Positions 10,394 to 20,528 are shown, numbered from the stretch's first letter. The stretch is 64,000 nucleotides of DNA from Methanobacteriota archaeon (GCA_020725925.1 DYTN01000001.1:140116-204115); one strand, 5' to 3'. The notes: generated from the letters alone by a model not told the origin. A program made the numbers and translations.

Positions 10394-10441
10394 CTTCCGT
10401 GAATCCCCGGACGGGCTATAAAATGGCATCCTCGGGCCGCT

Positions 10442-11392
10442 TCAGACCTTGACCACTCGGCCCTCTCTCATGGATCTCTTAGCCGCCTCGATGAGTTCCA
10501 CAGTCCTGACGCCTATCGCGCCGCTGTTCCTTGTCTCGGTCTGCGGACCGCTGAAGGACTTCACGAAATGCACGAGCTCATCTCTTATCGTGTTGTTCGA
10601 GTTGATCAGGATCTCCTTCGTGTACCCGCTCTCGTACACCGTGATCTTCTGGGCAACGGCGTCGATCAGCGCCGACCTCGTCTCCCCCGCGATGAATATC
10701 TGCCTGGTCTTCTTTGGCACGAGCCATGAGATGTTCGCGAGGGAAATCATGCCGTCTTTGAACTTCGAGACGATGTAGGCCGTCTCCTCACCCTCCTTAC
10801 GCCTGAACGGCCCTCCCGTGCAGCTCACCTCTATGGGCCACTGGTCCGTGAGGTAGTTCTGGATGTCGAACATGTGGGGGGCGAGGTCGAACAGCACGTC
10901 CCTGTCAGGGAAGGCCTTCTCGAGGTTGAGCCAGTTGCATTCGATCAGGTAGAGCCTGCCGAAGTAGTTCTCCTTCTTGTTGAGTCGCCGTATCTCTGCC
11001 AAGGCGTTGTTGAACCTGAATATGTGCCCCACGCACAGTGTGAGTCTCTTCTTCTCGGCCAGGCCCACGAGTCCCTTGCCCTCGCGCGAGTCCAGTGTGA
11101 TGGGCTTCTCGATGAGAACGTGCTTGCCCGCTTCGAGGGCGTCCTTACAGACCCTGTAGTGCATCGCGTTCGGGACTGCGATGCACACCGCGTGCAGGTC
11201 CTTCCGTGCCAGGAGCTGTCTGTAGTCGGTGTATCCGTCCTTGATGCCGAATCTCTCGGCGCAGAACTGCAGGTTCTTCTCGTCAAGGTCGGACACCCCC
11301 ACGACGTTGGCATCCTCGACCTTGGTGAACTCGTCCACGAGCTTCTTTCCCCAGTACCCTACGCCTATGACGCCGACATTGTACTTGGCCAT
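10442..11392 (-). CDS. Gfo/Idh/MocA family oxidoreductase (WbpB-like candidate)
   Basis: N-terminal NAD-binding GVIGVGYWGKKLVDEF and EKPITLDSREG motif. Confidence 0.9.
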   Translation of the reverse strand: MAKYNVGVIGVGYWGKKLVDEFTKVEDANVVGVSDLDEKNLQFCAERFGIKDGYTDYRQLLARKDLHAVCIAVPNAMHYRVCKDALEAGKHVLIEKPITLDSREGKGLVGLAEKKRLTLCVGHIFRFNNALAEIRRLNKKENYFGRLYLIECNWLNLEKAFPDRDVLFDLAPHMFDIQNYLTDQWPIEVSCTGGPFRRKEGEETAYIVSKFKDGMISLANISWLVPKKTRQIFIAGETRSALIDAVAQKITVYESGYTKEILINSNNTIRDELVHFVKSFSGPQTETRNSGAIGVRTVELIEAAKRSMREGRVVKV

Positions 11393-11400
11393 GCGAGCAC

Positions 11401-12504
11401 CTACTTCGAGTAGAACTCCTTCACGCAGTCGACCACGTAGCTGATCTGCTCTTGCGTGATGTCAGCGAACATCGGGATGGCGATGACCTCCTTGCAGCAT
11501 TTCTCGGTGATTGGGAGCATCCCCTCCTTGAACCCGAACATCTCCTTGTAGATGGGCTGCAGGTGTATCGGGAGCTCGTAGTTCAAGCCCACACCGACGC
11601 CCTTGCCCTCCAGGAACGCCTTCAGCTCGTAGCGCCTCTTAGTCCTGAGCGTGTAGAGGTGGTAGACCGGGGAGACGTCCTTGGTCGGCCCAGGGGGGAG
11701 CACCAGGTCGCCGACGCCCTTCAGCATCTGATCGTACTGCTTCGCCGCCGCGCGTCTTTTCTCGTTCCACTCGGGCAGCATCTTGAGCTGCTCGAGGCCG
11801 ACTGCCGCATTCGCTGAGTTGAGTCTGTAGGTGTACCCGATGATGTCGTGTTCGTAGTTGCTGCCCTTCTTGCGCCCGCAGTGCCTCATCCTGGTGCAGA
11901 CGTCAACGACCTTATCGTCGTTGGTTGTGATCATGCCGCCGTCGCCGCCGACGTGCATGTTCTTTGTCGGGTAGAACGAGAAGCACCCTGCATGCGCCAG
12001 GTTCCCTGCCTTCCTGCCCTTGTAGACCGCGCCATGTGCCTGGGCTGCATCCTCGACGACCACAAAGTTGTTCTTCTTCGCGATGTCGTTGATCTCGTCC
12101 ATCGCGGCCACGTGGCCATAGAGATGGACCGGTATGACCGCCTTCGTCTTGTTGTCAACGGCAGCCTTCAGCTTCGCTGGGTCGAGGGTGTAGTCCTTCT
12201 CAAGCACGTCCGCGAAGCCCGGAGCCACCCCGAAGGGGACGAACGCGTTCGTGGTCGCGACGAACGACATGGCCGGTGTGACGACCCTGTCCCCCGCCTT
12301 GATGCCGTGGGCCTGCAATGCAAGCTGGAGCGCGGCGGTCCCCGAGTTGACCGCTATCGCATACTTCGATCCGCACATCCTGGCGAAGGCCTCCTCGAAC
12401 TTGAACACGCTCTCTCCGAGCGTGAGCCTCTCGTTCCTCAGGGCGTTCGCAGCGGCCTCGATCATCTTCTCGGTCATGACTGGCGATGCGATTGGAACCT
12501 TCAT
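11401..12504 (-). CDS. DegT/DnrJ/EryC1 family PLP aminotransferase (WbpE-like candidate)
   Basis: 367 aa from ATG 12504; VNSGTAALQLAL, VVEDAAQAHGA, FSFYPTKNMHVGGDGGMI (PLP lysine). Confidence 0.93.
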   Translation of the reverse strand: MKVPIASPVMTEKMIEAAANALRNERLTLGESVFKFEEAFARMCGSKYAIAVNSGTAALQLALQAHGIKAGDRVVTPAMSFVATTNAFVPFGVAPGFADVLEKDYTLDPAKLKAAVDNKTKAVIPVHLYGHVAAMDEINDIAKKNNFVVVEDAAQAHGAVYKGRKAGNLAHAGCFSFYPTKNMHVGGDGGMITTNDDKVVDVCTRMRHCGRKKGSNYEHDIIGYTYRLNSANAAVGLEQLKMLPEWNEKRRAAAKQYDQMLKGVGDLVLPPGPTKDVSPVYHLYTLRTKRRYELKAFLEGKGVGVGLNYELPIHLQPIYKEMFGFKEGMLPITEKCCKEVIAIPMFADITQEQISYVVDCVKEFYSK

Positions 12505-12995
12505 CTCTTGCCCCTCTTGCTCTTCCGCTTCTTCGTGCCGGGTCCTCTCGAGCCTATCCTCTTCGCGGGGATCCCCGCGACGATGGTATTGGCCGGGACG
12601 TCTTTGGTCACCACGGCCCCCGCACCCACCAGGGCGTTCTCCCCTATGGTCACGCCGCAGACTATCGTTGCGTTGGCGCCTATGGACGCTCCCTTCTTGA
12701 CGAATGTCGGGACGACTTCCCATTCGCCAACGGCTTTCGGGATCTTGTCATTGGTGAAGCAGGCATGCGGCCCGATGAACACCTCGTCCTCAACCGTGAC
12801 TCCTGAGGGGATGAATGCGAAGGCCTCGATCTTGCATCTGTCGCCGATCGTCACCCCGCGCTGTATCTCCGCGTACGCGGCGATCTTGCAGTCCTTGCCT
12901 ATCTTGCAGCCGTACAGGTTCACGTAGTCGCGCACGATGGTGTTCTCATCGATTTGCGCGTCCTCTATCCTGTAGTACTTGGCCAACAGCTTCAA
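12501..12995 (-). CDS. hexapeptide-repeat acyltransferase (WbpD-like candidate)
   Basis: Left-handed beta-helix repeats (CKIEAFAFIPSGVTVEDEVFIGPHACFTND...IVAGIPAKRI); start approximate (TTG 12995), TATA-like CATATTATA upstream. Confidence 0.85.
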   Translation of the reverse strand: MKLLAKYYRIEDAQIDENTIVRDYVNLYGCKIGKDCKIAAYAEIQRGVTIGDRCKIEAFAFIPSGVTVEDEVFIGPHACFTNDKIPKAVGEWEVVPTFVKKGASIGANATIVCGVTIGENALVGAGAVVTKDVPANTIVAGIPAKRIGSRGPGTKKRKSKRGKR

Positions 12996-13078
12996 GTCAG
13001 ACGCCTCTGGCAGCAGAATCCCGACGCGGCTATAATATGCTATTGCAGCTGGCGCCTTCGCTGTCAGTCGCGCCTGGC

Positions 13079-13939
13079 TCAGTGCTTCTTGTCCGCAAGC
13101 CCGCCAACGCCCTTGAGCTCGGCCGCGAGGTCCGTTCTCTCCATGCTGAGCGTGATGGTTGCCTTGACCCAATCGGCCTTGCTGCCTATGTCGAACCGTC
13201 TCCCCTTGAACTTCAGGCCGTACAGCCCGTTCTTGCGGCACAGGAGGCGCATCGCGTCGGTGAGCTGGTACTCCCCGCCCTTGCCCGGGCCGATCTTCTC
13301 GAGGAACGAGAATATCTCAGGCCTGAACACGTACCTGCCTATTATCGCGAGGTCCGACGGGGCCTCCTCGGGAGAGGGCTTCTCCACGAGGTCCTCGACC
13401 CTGTAGATCTCGTCCTTGACCCTCTTGCCCCTGATGACACCGTACCTGTGCAGCTTGGACCTCGGGACCTGCTCCACGCCGACGACTGATGTTCCCGTGT
13501 CCTCAAACACTTCGACGAGCTGGCCTATGCATGGCCTGTCGTTCACGACGATGTCATCCCCGAGCATGACCGCGAAGGGCTCGTTCCCCACGTGCTTCTT
13601 GGCGCACAGGATCGCGTGCCCGAGCCCGAGCTGCTCCTTCTGGCGGATGTAGAAGATGTCGGCCATCGAGGCTATCCTCTGCACCTCGGAGAGGGCCTCC
13701 GAGTTGCCGCTCTCCCTGAGCTTGTGCTCAAGCTCGTACGACTTGTCGAAGTGGTCCTCTATGGCCCTCTTGCCCCTGCCTGTGATGATGATGATGTCCG
13801 TCATGCCCGACGCGACGGCCTCCTCGACCACGTACTGTATCGCGGGTTTGTCGACCACGGGCAACATCTCCTTTGGCTGCGCCTTGGTCGCCGGCAGGAA
13901 CCGTAGCCCGAGGCCCGCCGCGGGTATGACGACCTTCAT
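13079..13939 (-). CDS. galU: UTP-glucose-1-phosphate uridylyltransferase
   Basis: MKVVIPAAGLGLRFLPATKAQPKEMLPVVDKPAIQYVVEEA; start ATG 13939. Confidence 0.95.
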   Translation of the reverse strand: MKVVIPAAGLGLRFLPATKAQPKEMLPVVDKPAIQYVVEEAVASGMTDIIIITGRGKRAIEDHFDKSYELEHKLRESGNSEALSEVQRIASMADIFYIRQKEQLGLGHAILCAKKHVGNEPFAVMLGDDIVVNDRPCIGQLVEVFEDTGTSVVGVEQVPRSKLHRYGVIRGKRVKDEIYRVEDLVEKPSPEEAPSDLAIIGRYVFRPEIFSFLEKIGPGKGGEYQLTDAMRLLCRKNGLYGLKFKGRRFDIGSKADWVKATITLSMERTDLAAELKGVGGLADKKH

Positions 13940-14036
13940 CGTCCGATTGAACGGCTGGTGTGGATATAATCCTTTGCTGGCATGCCAGTGCCGATTGACG
14001 GAAGGGTTATTATGGCCCCTGCCAGTTCCGAGGCAT

Positions 14037-15356
14037 ATGAAGGTCTGCGTCATCGGAGCGGGATATGTCGGCCTCGCCACGGGCGTCATGTTCGCCAAGC
14101 TCGGGCACGATGTTGTCTGCGCCGACATAGACAGGGCACGAGTCAAGCTCGTGAACTCGGGAAGGCTGCCCTTCCACGAGCCCCCTCTCGAGAAGGAGCT
14201 CGCAAAAGCCGTCAGGAACGGCTTGCTCTCTGCCACGACAGATGACGTCTCGGCGGCGAGGTCCGCGAAGGTCATCTTCATCTGCGTGCAGACGCCGTCG
14301 CTTCCTTCCGGGAAGATAGATGTCGGGCCGGTGAAGGCGGCCAGCAGGGCCGCAGCAAGGGCCCTCCGATCCGCAGACGACTACAAGGTCGTCGTCGTGA
14401 AGAGCACCGTCGTTCCATCCACCACGGACTCCGTCGTGAAGTCGATCCTTGAGAGACGTTCGGGCAGAATCGCAGGGCGGGACTTCGGCCTCTGCATGAA
14501 CCCCGAGTTCCTGCAGGAGGGCTCCGCGCTCAAGGACAGCATGGAACCTTCCAGGATCGTTGTCGGTTCCGAGGAGAGGCGCGCAGCCGACCTGCTCATG
14601 AAGCTCTATGCTCCTATCAAAGCCCCGAAGGTCCGCACGGACCTTCGCTCAGCGGAGATGATCAAGTACGCCTCCAACACGTTCCTCGCGACGAAGATAT
14701 CCTTCGCCAACGAGGTCGCGAACATGTGCGTGCGATTCGGCATCGACTCGGATGCCGTGCTCCGGGCCGCCGGGCTCGATCCGAGGATAGGCCCATTGTT
14801 CCTCAAGCCCGGCCTTGGCTTCGGAGGCAGCTGTCTGCCGAAAGACGTGAAGGCGCTCAGGGACAAGGCGAAGAGAGAAGGCTACAGCTCGAAGCTGCTC
14901 TCCGCGCTCTTGGCGATCAACGAGCAGCAACCTCTCGAGGGTGTGAGGCTGCTTGAGGAAGCCCTCGGGGGGCTCAAGGGCAAGAGAGTCGCCGTGCTCG
15001 GCCTCGCCTTCAAAGGGGGCGTGGACGACATCAGAGAGACGCGGGCCGTCCCGCTGATAACCCAGCTCCTTGCGAAAGGCGCCAAGGTGGTCGCCTTCGA
15101 CCCGATGGCCATGCCCAACTTCATCAAGGTCATGCCCACGATCGAATACTCCTCCTCCGCAGCCGAGTGCCTCAAGGGGGCCGACGGGTGCATCATACAG
15201 GCGGATTGGCCCGAGTTCAGGAGGCTGGGCAAGAAGGACTTCAGCAGGATGCGCACGCCCGTCGTCGTGGACGGCAGGAGATGCCTCGATCCCGAAGCCG
15301 TGGCGAGAGCAGGGGGAAGGTACCTCGGCATCGGGTACGGCCGCTCGCCCGGATGA
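14037..15356 (+). CDS. UDP-glucose/GDP-mannose dehydrogenase family
   Basis: MKVCVIGAGYVGLATGVMFAKLGHDVVCAD, FGLCMNPEFLQEG, PGLGFGGSCLPKDVKAL motifs. Confidence 0.95.
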   Translation: MKVCVIGAGYVGLATGVMFAKLGHDVVCADIDRARVKLVNSGRLPFHEPPLEKELAKAVRNGLLSATTDDVSAARSAKVIFICVQTPSLPSGKIDVGPVKAASRAAARALRSADDYKVVVVKSTVVPSTTDSVVKSILERRSGRIAGRDFGLCMNPEFLQEGSALKDSMEPSRIVVGSEERRAADLLMKLYAPIKAPKVRTDLRSAEMIKYASNTFLATKISFANEVANMCVRFGIDSDAVLRAAGLDPRIGPLFLKPGLGFGGSCLPKDVKALRDKAKREGYSSKLLSALLAINEQQPLEGVRLLEEALGGLKGKRVAVLGLAFKGGVDDIRETRAVPLITQLLAKGAKVVAFDPMAMPNFIKVMPTIEYSSSAAECLKGADGCIIQADWPEFRRLGKKDFSRMRTPVVVDGRRCLDPEAVARAGGRYLGIGYGRSPG

Positions 15357-15416
15357 CGAGCCAGCAAGGCTGCAAATCATAATATCGTGCAAACGGTCTC
15401 CAGAGGGACAACCGGT

Positions 15417-16250
15417 ATGAAGATCAGCATAGTCCTCAACCTGCTCAACGAGGCGAAGCACATAAGGGACCTCCTGGACAGCCTCGTGGTCCAGGAGCCC
15501 CCGTTCGAGATCATCGTCGTCGATGCCGGCAGCTGGGACGGGACGGTCGAGACCGTGAAGAGGTACATGCAGAAGCACCCTGAGATACAGCTCTTCCACA
15601 AGCCGGGGAGCAGGGGCGAGAGCACCAACTTCGGCATCATAAAGGCGAAGGCAGATGTCATCGCAACGACCGGCGGGGACTGCATAGCCAACCCGTTTTG
15701 GCTCAAGGAGCTCAGGGAGACGCTCAGGAGCTACGACATAGCTGCTGGCAAGACCATAAACATCGGATATCACGCGTTTCAGGAACTCGAGCGCGTGGAG
15801 CTGTACCACAGGGGCATGGACATATCGTACCCGAGCGGGAACATGGCCTGGCACAGGAAGGTTTTGGACGACGTTGTGGGGTTCGACCCCTGGTTCGTCA
15901 CCGCGGAGGACATAGACCTCAACTACAGGGCGGTCGAGAAGGGCTACAGGCTGGGGTACAACGAAGAGGCCATCGTCTACCACCGCATGAAGGAGGGCTT
16001 CATGAAGTTCTTCAAGCAGGCCTTCTGGAACGGGTGGGGTCGGAAGCAGCTGACCATGAAGCACGGCCGGCTCTGGGGGAGCTACAAGCCTCAGAGGCTC
16101 CTGGAGACCAGCAAATCGCTCTGGGCCGTCGCCCGGCTGCTGTTTGCGGTCCTCGGCTATCTGATGTGCAAGTTCTACGAGAAGTCGCCCTATGCCCTGC
16201 CCGCCGAGAAGCGCGTGAAGCGGTTCAGGTTTGTATTCCCGGGGAGGTGA
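15417..16250 (+). CDS. glycosyltransferase family 2
   Basis: GT-A fold (ISIVLNLLNEAKHIRDLLDSL...IIVVDAGSWDGT). Confidence 0.88.
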   Translation: MKISIVLNLLNEAKHIRDLLDSLVVQEPPFEIIVVDAGSWDGTVETVKRYMQKHPEIQLFHKPGSRGESTNFGIIKAKADVIATTGGDCIANPFWLKELRETLRSYDIAAGKTINIGYHAFQELERVELYHRGMDISYPSGNMAWHRKVLDDVVGFDPWFVTAEDIDLNYRAVEKGYRLGYNEEAIVYHRMKEGFMKFFKQAFWNGWGRKQLTMKHGRLWGSYKPQRLLETSKSLWAVARLLFAVLGYLMCKFYEKSPYALPAEKRVKRFRFVFPGR

Positions 16251-16927
16251 TCGCTCTGGCCGGAGGAAGGGTGTCCGTCATCATACCGACGATGAACGAG
16301 GAAGAGAGCATCGGACTCGTGATTGACGAGGTGAAGTCGGCGCTCGGGCCGATGCTGCTCGAGGTGCTCGTGGTCGACACGGACTCGAAGGACCGGACAA
16401 GGGAGATCGCGGCCGGCAAAGGAGCGACTGTCGTCGACGAGCCGAGGCGTGGGTATGGGCGGGCCTACAAGACGGGATTCGAGAAGGCGTCTGGGGAAAT
16501 CATCGCCACGCTCGACGCCGACATGACCTATCCCGCATCTGACATCCCGAAGCTGGTTGGGATGCTCGATGACCAGAAGCTCGACTTCATCACGACGAAC
16601 AGGTTCGCCAACATGGAGAAGGGCGCGATGGGGGCGAAGCACAGGTTCGGTAACTGGGTGCTCTCCGCGACTGCTCGGACCCTCTTCAGGGTCAAGGTCA
16701 GGGACTCTCAGAGCGGGATGTGGGTCTTCAGGCGGGCCATTCTGAAGGATCTGGTGCTAGAGAGCGACCATATGGCCCTCTCCGAGGAGATCAAGATCGA
16801 GGCCTTTAGGAACGTCAGGGCGGCCGAGGTCCCGATCAGATACCGCGCGCGTATGGGGGACGTGAAGCTGAGCAGCTGGCGGGACGGGAGCGGCAATCTC
16901 AAGTATCTCCTCAAGAAGAGGTTCTGA
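16247..16927 (+). CDS. glycosyltransferase family 2 (dolichol-phosphate mannosyltransferase-like)
   Basis: VSVIIPTMNEEESIGLVIDEV...VVDTDSKDRT...ATLDADMTYP; GTG start overlaps previous stop. Confidence 0.9.
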   Translation: MIALAGGRVSVIIPTMNEEESIGLVIDEVKSALGPMLLEVLVVDTDSKDRTREIAAGKGATVVDEPRRGYGRAYKTGFEKASGEIIATLDADMTYPASDIPKLVGMLDDQKLDFITTNRFANMEKGAMGAKHRFGNWVLSATARTLFRVKVRDSQSGMWVFRRAILKDLVLESDHMALSEEIKIEAFRNVRAAEVPIRYRARMGDVKLSSWRDGSGNLKYLLKKRF

Positions 16928-16931
16928 GGGC

Positions 16932-18812
16932 CTACCCGTTCTCCGCGCGCCCTTTCCAGAGCATAAGCGCGAACGCGAGGACTAGCGCACCAGGAAGAAG
17001 GCTGAACAGGAGCAGCACACCCTCGCTCGGCTCGGCCGGATACTGGGCGGACGCGACCAGCATTGTCGTGGCGGAGTTGTTCGCTGGCACAATCGCTGAC
17101 CATGTCGCAAGGACATCCCCAGATCCCCTCTCCAGAAGCTCGACCGAGATCGCCTCCCCGACGGCCGCCTCCTCGGGCACATCGAGAGTTATGGTGAAGT
17201 CGTGCCCGACATCCTCGATGGTCTTCTGAGTCCGGGTGGTTGTGACCCGTACATCGTACATCGGGTCTTCCAGCTGGTCCTCGGGGCCCAGCTCGACATG
17301 GATCCTCGCGACTCCGGGAACAGTCGTGGTCACGGTGGCGTACGATTCAGCGGCTCCTGAGTTGCCAGCGCTAGTCGACAGCACCAACGTGCCTGCGTAC
17401 TCCGGCGAGTAGGGAATCGTAATCGTCTGGCCAGCGCCCGTGGCCCGGTCGATGTACGCGAAGCCGCCCACCTCCTGCCGGAACGTCCACACGCTCAGGT
17501 CCTCGTAGCTTGTCGGCCAGTCGATCTGGATCGCCTCGAGCTCCGCATCGGCGTCGGTGTTCACATGGCTCACTGTCGGTCCCTGTTCGGTCTCGAGGTC
17601 CTGAGCGTCCGCACGGGCAGTCCTGCTGAACTCGTCCCAGAATGAGCCCGAGATGCTCAGCAGGCCGTACTCAACATCCCCGGGTGCAGCGCTTGGCATA
17701 TAGATGGCCGCTCCAGTCGACCTGTTCACCCACACATCGTCGGCAGGATACGGGTGCGAGTACTTCCCGAAGTGTGTCACCATGTCCTTGTAGGAGAGGG
17801 CCGTCCGGATGGCCAGCAGCTTCATCTCGTACGGGATGTCGCTCTCCTGGAGCCTGTCCAAGACATCGCCGAGGTCCGCATACCACTCTGTCTCGTATTG
17901 CTCTGCGCCCGTGAGGGCGGAGTTCGTCCTCGAGTGGAACAGCGGGTCGAACCTGACTCCCTGGGCCGAGAGCTGCTCGAGGTAGGCGCCAACCTGCTCA
18001 AACCCGGACAGGTCGAACAGTGCCATGGTGGCGGAGTACGGCGAGGTCTGCGCTGCCCAGCTGATGTACTCGTCTACGATGATCGTGCCGAGGTCCTCTG
18101 GGGACTGGCTCACGTCATCTGCAAGGCCGTCGAGGATCTCCTTGTACGGCAGCCCCTGGTTGGGTATGTTGGTCTCAGCGGCGACGAAGTAGTCGGCATA
18201 CCCGCGTATCTCATACAGCATCTCCATCGTCGCCTCGGCGCAGGCGTCTATGACAACGAGGTCGAGGCTTCTTCCAAGATGAGACGCGGCGTACGAGAGG
18301 GAAGTCCTAATCTCAGGGAGGGTCAGGAAGTCCACGCCGTCTGGGCATAATCCGCGCCAGCCGGACCCGTGGCCCCACAGGACGAGCACGAACCTGTCCG
18401 CGGGGAATGTGTCCACCGAGAACTCCAGGAACGCGGACAGAGTATCTGACGAGGCCATGTTGACCTCGCCGGTCGCGGGTATCACCGCGCGATCGTCGTC
18501 GATGGGCGTAGAGACGATTTCGTCTTGGGACGCGTTGGTGTCGGGCTGGACCTTGAGGAGCATCGAGTCGCCGAACCCTGCCAGGTCTATGAGCGCGATG
18601 ATGCTCGTTCCTGGTCCCTGCGCTGCGGCCTCCATGGCGTTCAGATTGTCCTGCCACGGCAGCGGGACCGTCGTATCGTCGGCCATGTAGACCATGACGG
18701 TCCACGTTGACTGCTGCGCAGTGTGTTGCTCAGCTGTCATCGATACAGGCGCCTGTGCAGGGAAGAGGACAAGTGCAAGCGCCCAAGCGAGGGCAAGCGA
18801 CGCCCGGTTCAT
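16932..18812 (-). CDS. secreted clostripain-like (C11) cysteine peptidase with C-terminal TM
   Basis: Signal peptide, FVLVLWGHGSGWRG and LVVIDACAEATMEM (His/Cys dyad), hydrophobic C-terminus. Confidence 0.87.
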   Translation of the reverse strand: MNRASLALAWALALVLFPAQAPVSMTAEQHTAQQSTWTVMVYMADDTTVPLPWQDNLNAMEAAAQGPGTSIIALIDLAGFGDSMLLKVQPDTNASQDEIVSTPIDDDRAVIPATGEVNMASSDTLSAFLEFSVDTFPADRFVLVLWGHGSGWRGLCPDGVDFLTLPEIRTSLSYAASHLGRSLDLVVIDACAEATMEMLYEIRGYADYFVAAETNIPNQGLPYKEILDGLADDVSQSPEDLGTIIVDEYISWAAQTSPYSATMALFDLSGFEQVGAYLEQLSAQGVRFDPLFHSRTNSALTGAEQYETEWYADLGDVLDRLQESDIPYEMKLLAIRTALSYKDMVTHFGKYSHPYPADDVWVNRSTGAAIYMPSAAPGDVEYGLLSISGSFWDEFSRTARADAQDLETEQGPTVSHVNTDADAELEAIQIDWPTSYEDLSVWTFRQEVGGFAYIDRATGAGQTITIPYSPEYAGTLVLSTSAGNSGAAESYATVTTTVPGVARIHVELGPEDQLEDPMYDVRVTTTRTQKTIEDVGHDFTITLDVPEEAAVGEAISVELLERGSGDVLATWSAIVPANNSATTMLVASAQYPAEPSEGVLLLFSLLPGALVLAFALMLWKGRAENG

Positions 18813-18862
18813 CTGGGGGGATTAGCGCGGGCTGGGTACAATAAGATTTCATCGCAAATCTG

Positions 18863-19417
18863 TCAGACCATGCCAGCAGCGACCAGGCTGGACCGGACGT
18901 CCTTCTTGAACTTCGATAAGTTCTTTCGCTGGTAGAGGCACGCAGCGGGATGATATGTGACGACGACCTTGGCACGCACATCTCCCAATACGACGGATCG
19001 CTCTGTACCGACGGCCTTCGCCATCTTCACCCTCTTTCCCAGCAGGTGCTCGGCCACCGTCTGGCCAAGGGCGCAGATCACCATCGGGGAGACCTCCCTG
19101 AGCTCGCTGGACAGGTACAGCCCTGTGCAGGTCCTCGTCTCGTCCTTCCTCGGGCGTCTGTTCTTGGGCGGCCTGCACTTCACGAGGTTCGAAATGTACA
19201 CCTGGTCCCTAGCCACGCCTGCATCCCTGAGTGCGTCGTCTAGTACCTTCCCCGCGCGGCCCACAAAGGGCTCACCCTTGATGTCCTCGTCCTTGCCAGG
19301 TGCCTCACCAATGAAGACAACCCTCGCGTCGCACGGGCCAGTCCCTGGCACGACCCTGTTGCGGCCCTTCGATAAGCGGCACCTGGTGCAACCGAGGTCT
19401 ATGTTCCCGCAGCTCAT
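18863..19417 (-). CDS. type-4 uracil-DNA glycosylase
   Basis: Fe-S cysteines (CGNIDLGCTRCRLS) and GEAPGKDED motif. Confidence 0.92.
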   Translation of the reverse strand: MSCGNIDLGCTRCRLSKGRNRVVPGTGPCDARVVFIGEAPGKDEDIKGEPFVGRAGKVLDDALRDAGVARDQVYISNLVKCRPPKNRRPRKDETRTCTGLYLSSELREVSPMVICALGQTVAEHLLGKRVKMAKAVGTERSVVLGDVRAKVVVTYHPAACLYQRKNLSKFKKDVRSSLVAAGMV

Positions 19418-19914
19418 GCAAGGTCCTTTGCCTTGAATATCGAGACAAGCTGGATGCCGTGCTCCGTGAGCATCTCCGTGGCGCCCTCCTCCCTGTCGAC
19501 CACGACCACGGCCTTTGTGACGTTCGCTCCCTTCTCCCTCAGCGCCGTGACGACCTTCATGGTCGACCCGCCCGTCGTGGCAACGTCCTCGACAACAACG
19601 AACTTGTCCCCGGGGTACACCTCGCCCTCGATCAGCTCCTTTGTCCCGTGGTCCTTGGGCTCCTTCCTGACCATCACGAAGGGCCTGTTGGTCTCGAGCG
19701 CCACCGCAACGGCCAGGGGGACCGCCCCGAGCGCCATGCCCGCGATCTTGGCCTCCCCCACGTGAGGGGCCATCGCCTTGCCTATCTCGCGGAGCACCTT
19801 CGGGTCGGTGCTCGCGCGCTTGATGTTCACGAAGTAGTTGCTCTTCCTCCCCGACGCGAGAACGAAGTCCCCTGTCTGTACGACCTTCATGTCCTTGAGC
19901 ATCTGCTTCAGCAT
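19414..19914 (-). CDS. pyrE: orotate phosphoribosyltransferase
   Basis: PRPP-binding motif FVVVEDVATTGGSTMKVV and OPRT-type N-terminus. Confidence 0.92.
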   Translation of the reverse strand: MLKQMLKDMKVVQTGDFVLASGRKSNYFVNIKRASTDPKVLREIGKAMAPHVGEAKIAGMALGAVPLAVAVALETNRPFVMVRKEPKDHGTKELIEGEVYPGDKFVVVEDVATTGGSTMKVVTALREKGANVTKAVVVVDREEGATEMLTEHGIQLVSIFKAKDLA

Positions 19915-19924
19915 GACCTCCACC

Positions 19925-20488
19925 CTACCAGGGCACATCCTTCTTGCCCAACTTATAACCTATGATGTTGACGCCCCTGTGGAGCAGCGGGACAACGACC
20001 AGGAACAGTATCAGGCCGTAGATACTGTTGCCTTCGATGTAGTGGTCCAGGAACCAGCCGGGCTGGAAGACCAGGACCATGACGACCGCTCCCAGGACGA
20101 AGTTGTACTGGTCGAGGACCGGCGCCTTCTTGCCCCTGCTGATGTCCAGCCGTCTCTTGATGAGTGAACCGGCGCTGTCACCGAGCATCGACCCGAAGGC
20201 CAGGGAGAGCACCACGCAGAGTGAGCTCGGCCAAGAGCCGTACCCCCAATCGTCCTGCGCGTCAAGCAGTTCCGCGACGCCCATCAGCACGAGCCCGAGA
20301 ACAACGCCCGATGCAGCGCCCCCGAAGAATCCGCGCCATGTCTTGCCGTCGCCCAGGACCCTCTTGCCCCTCCAGCTCCTGCCGAAGTCCATGGGCTTCC
20401 CGCCCCCGAACAGGACCGCCGCGGAGTTGGGCACAAGCGCTGGGATCATAAGCCACACGCCAGCTAGCGCAGCCTCGAGAGGCGTCAT
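19925..20488 (-). CDS. carS: CDP-archaeol synthase (DUF46)
   Basis: 187 aa membrane protein; KPMDFGRSWRGKRVLGDGKTWRGFFGG is characteristic of CarS. Confidence 0.92.
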   Translation of the reverse strand: MTPLEAALAGVWLMIPALVPNSAAVLFGGGKPMDFGRSWRGKRVLGDGKTWRGFFGGAASGVVLGLVLMGVAELLDAQDDWGYGSWPSSLCVVLSLAFGSMLGDSAGSLIKRRLDISRGKKAPVLDQYNFVLGAVVMVLVFQPGWFLDHYIEGNSIYGLILFLVVVPLLHRGVNIIGYKLGKKDVPW

Positions 20489-20528
20489 CCGCGAGCGTAT
20501 CGGAGAACACGCTAATAATGGGAGCGCA

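Noticed and set aside
14649-16064. 471-aa minus-strand ORF
   Set aside because: Antisense to the UDP-sugar dehydrogenase and GT2 genes; same biased shadow composition.
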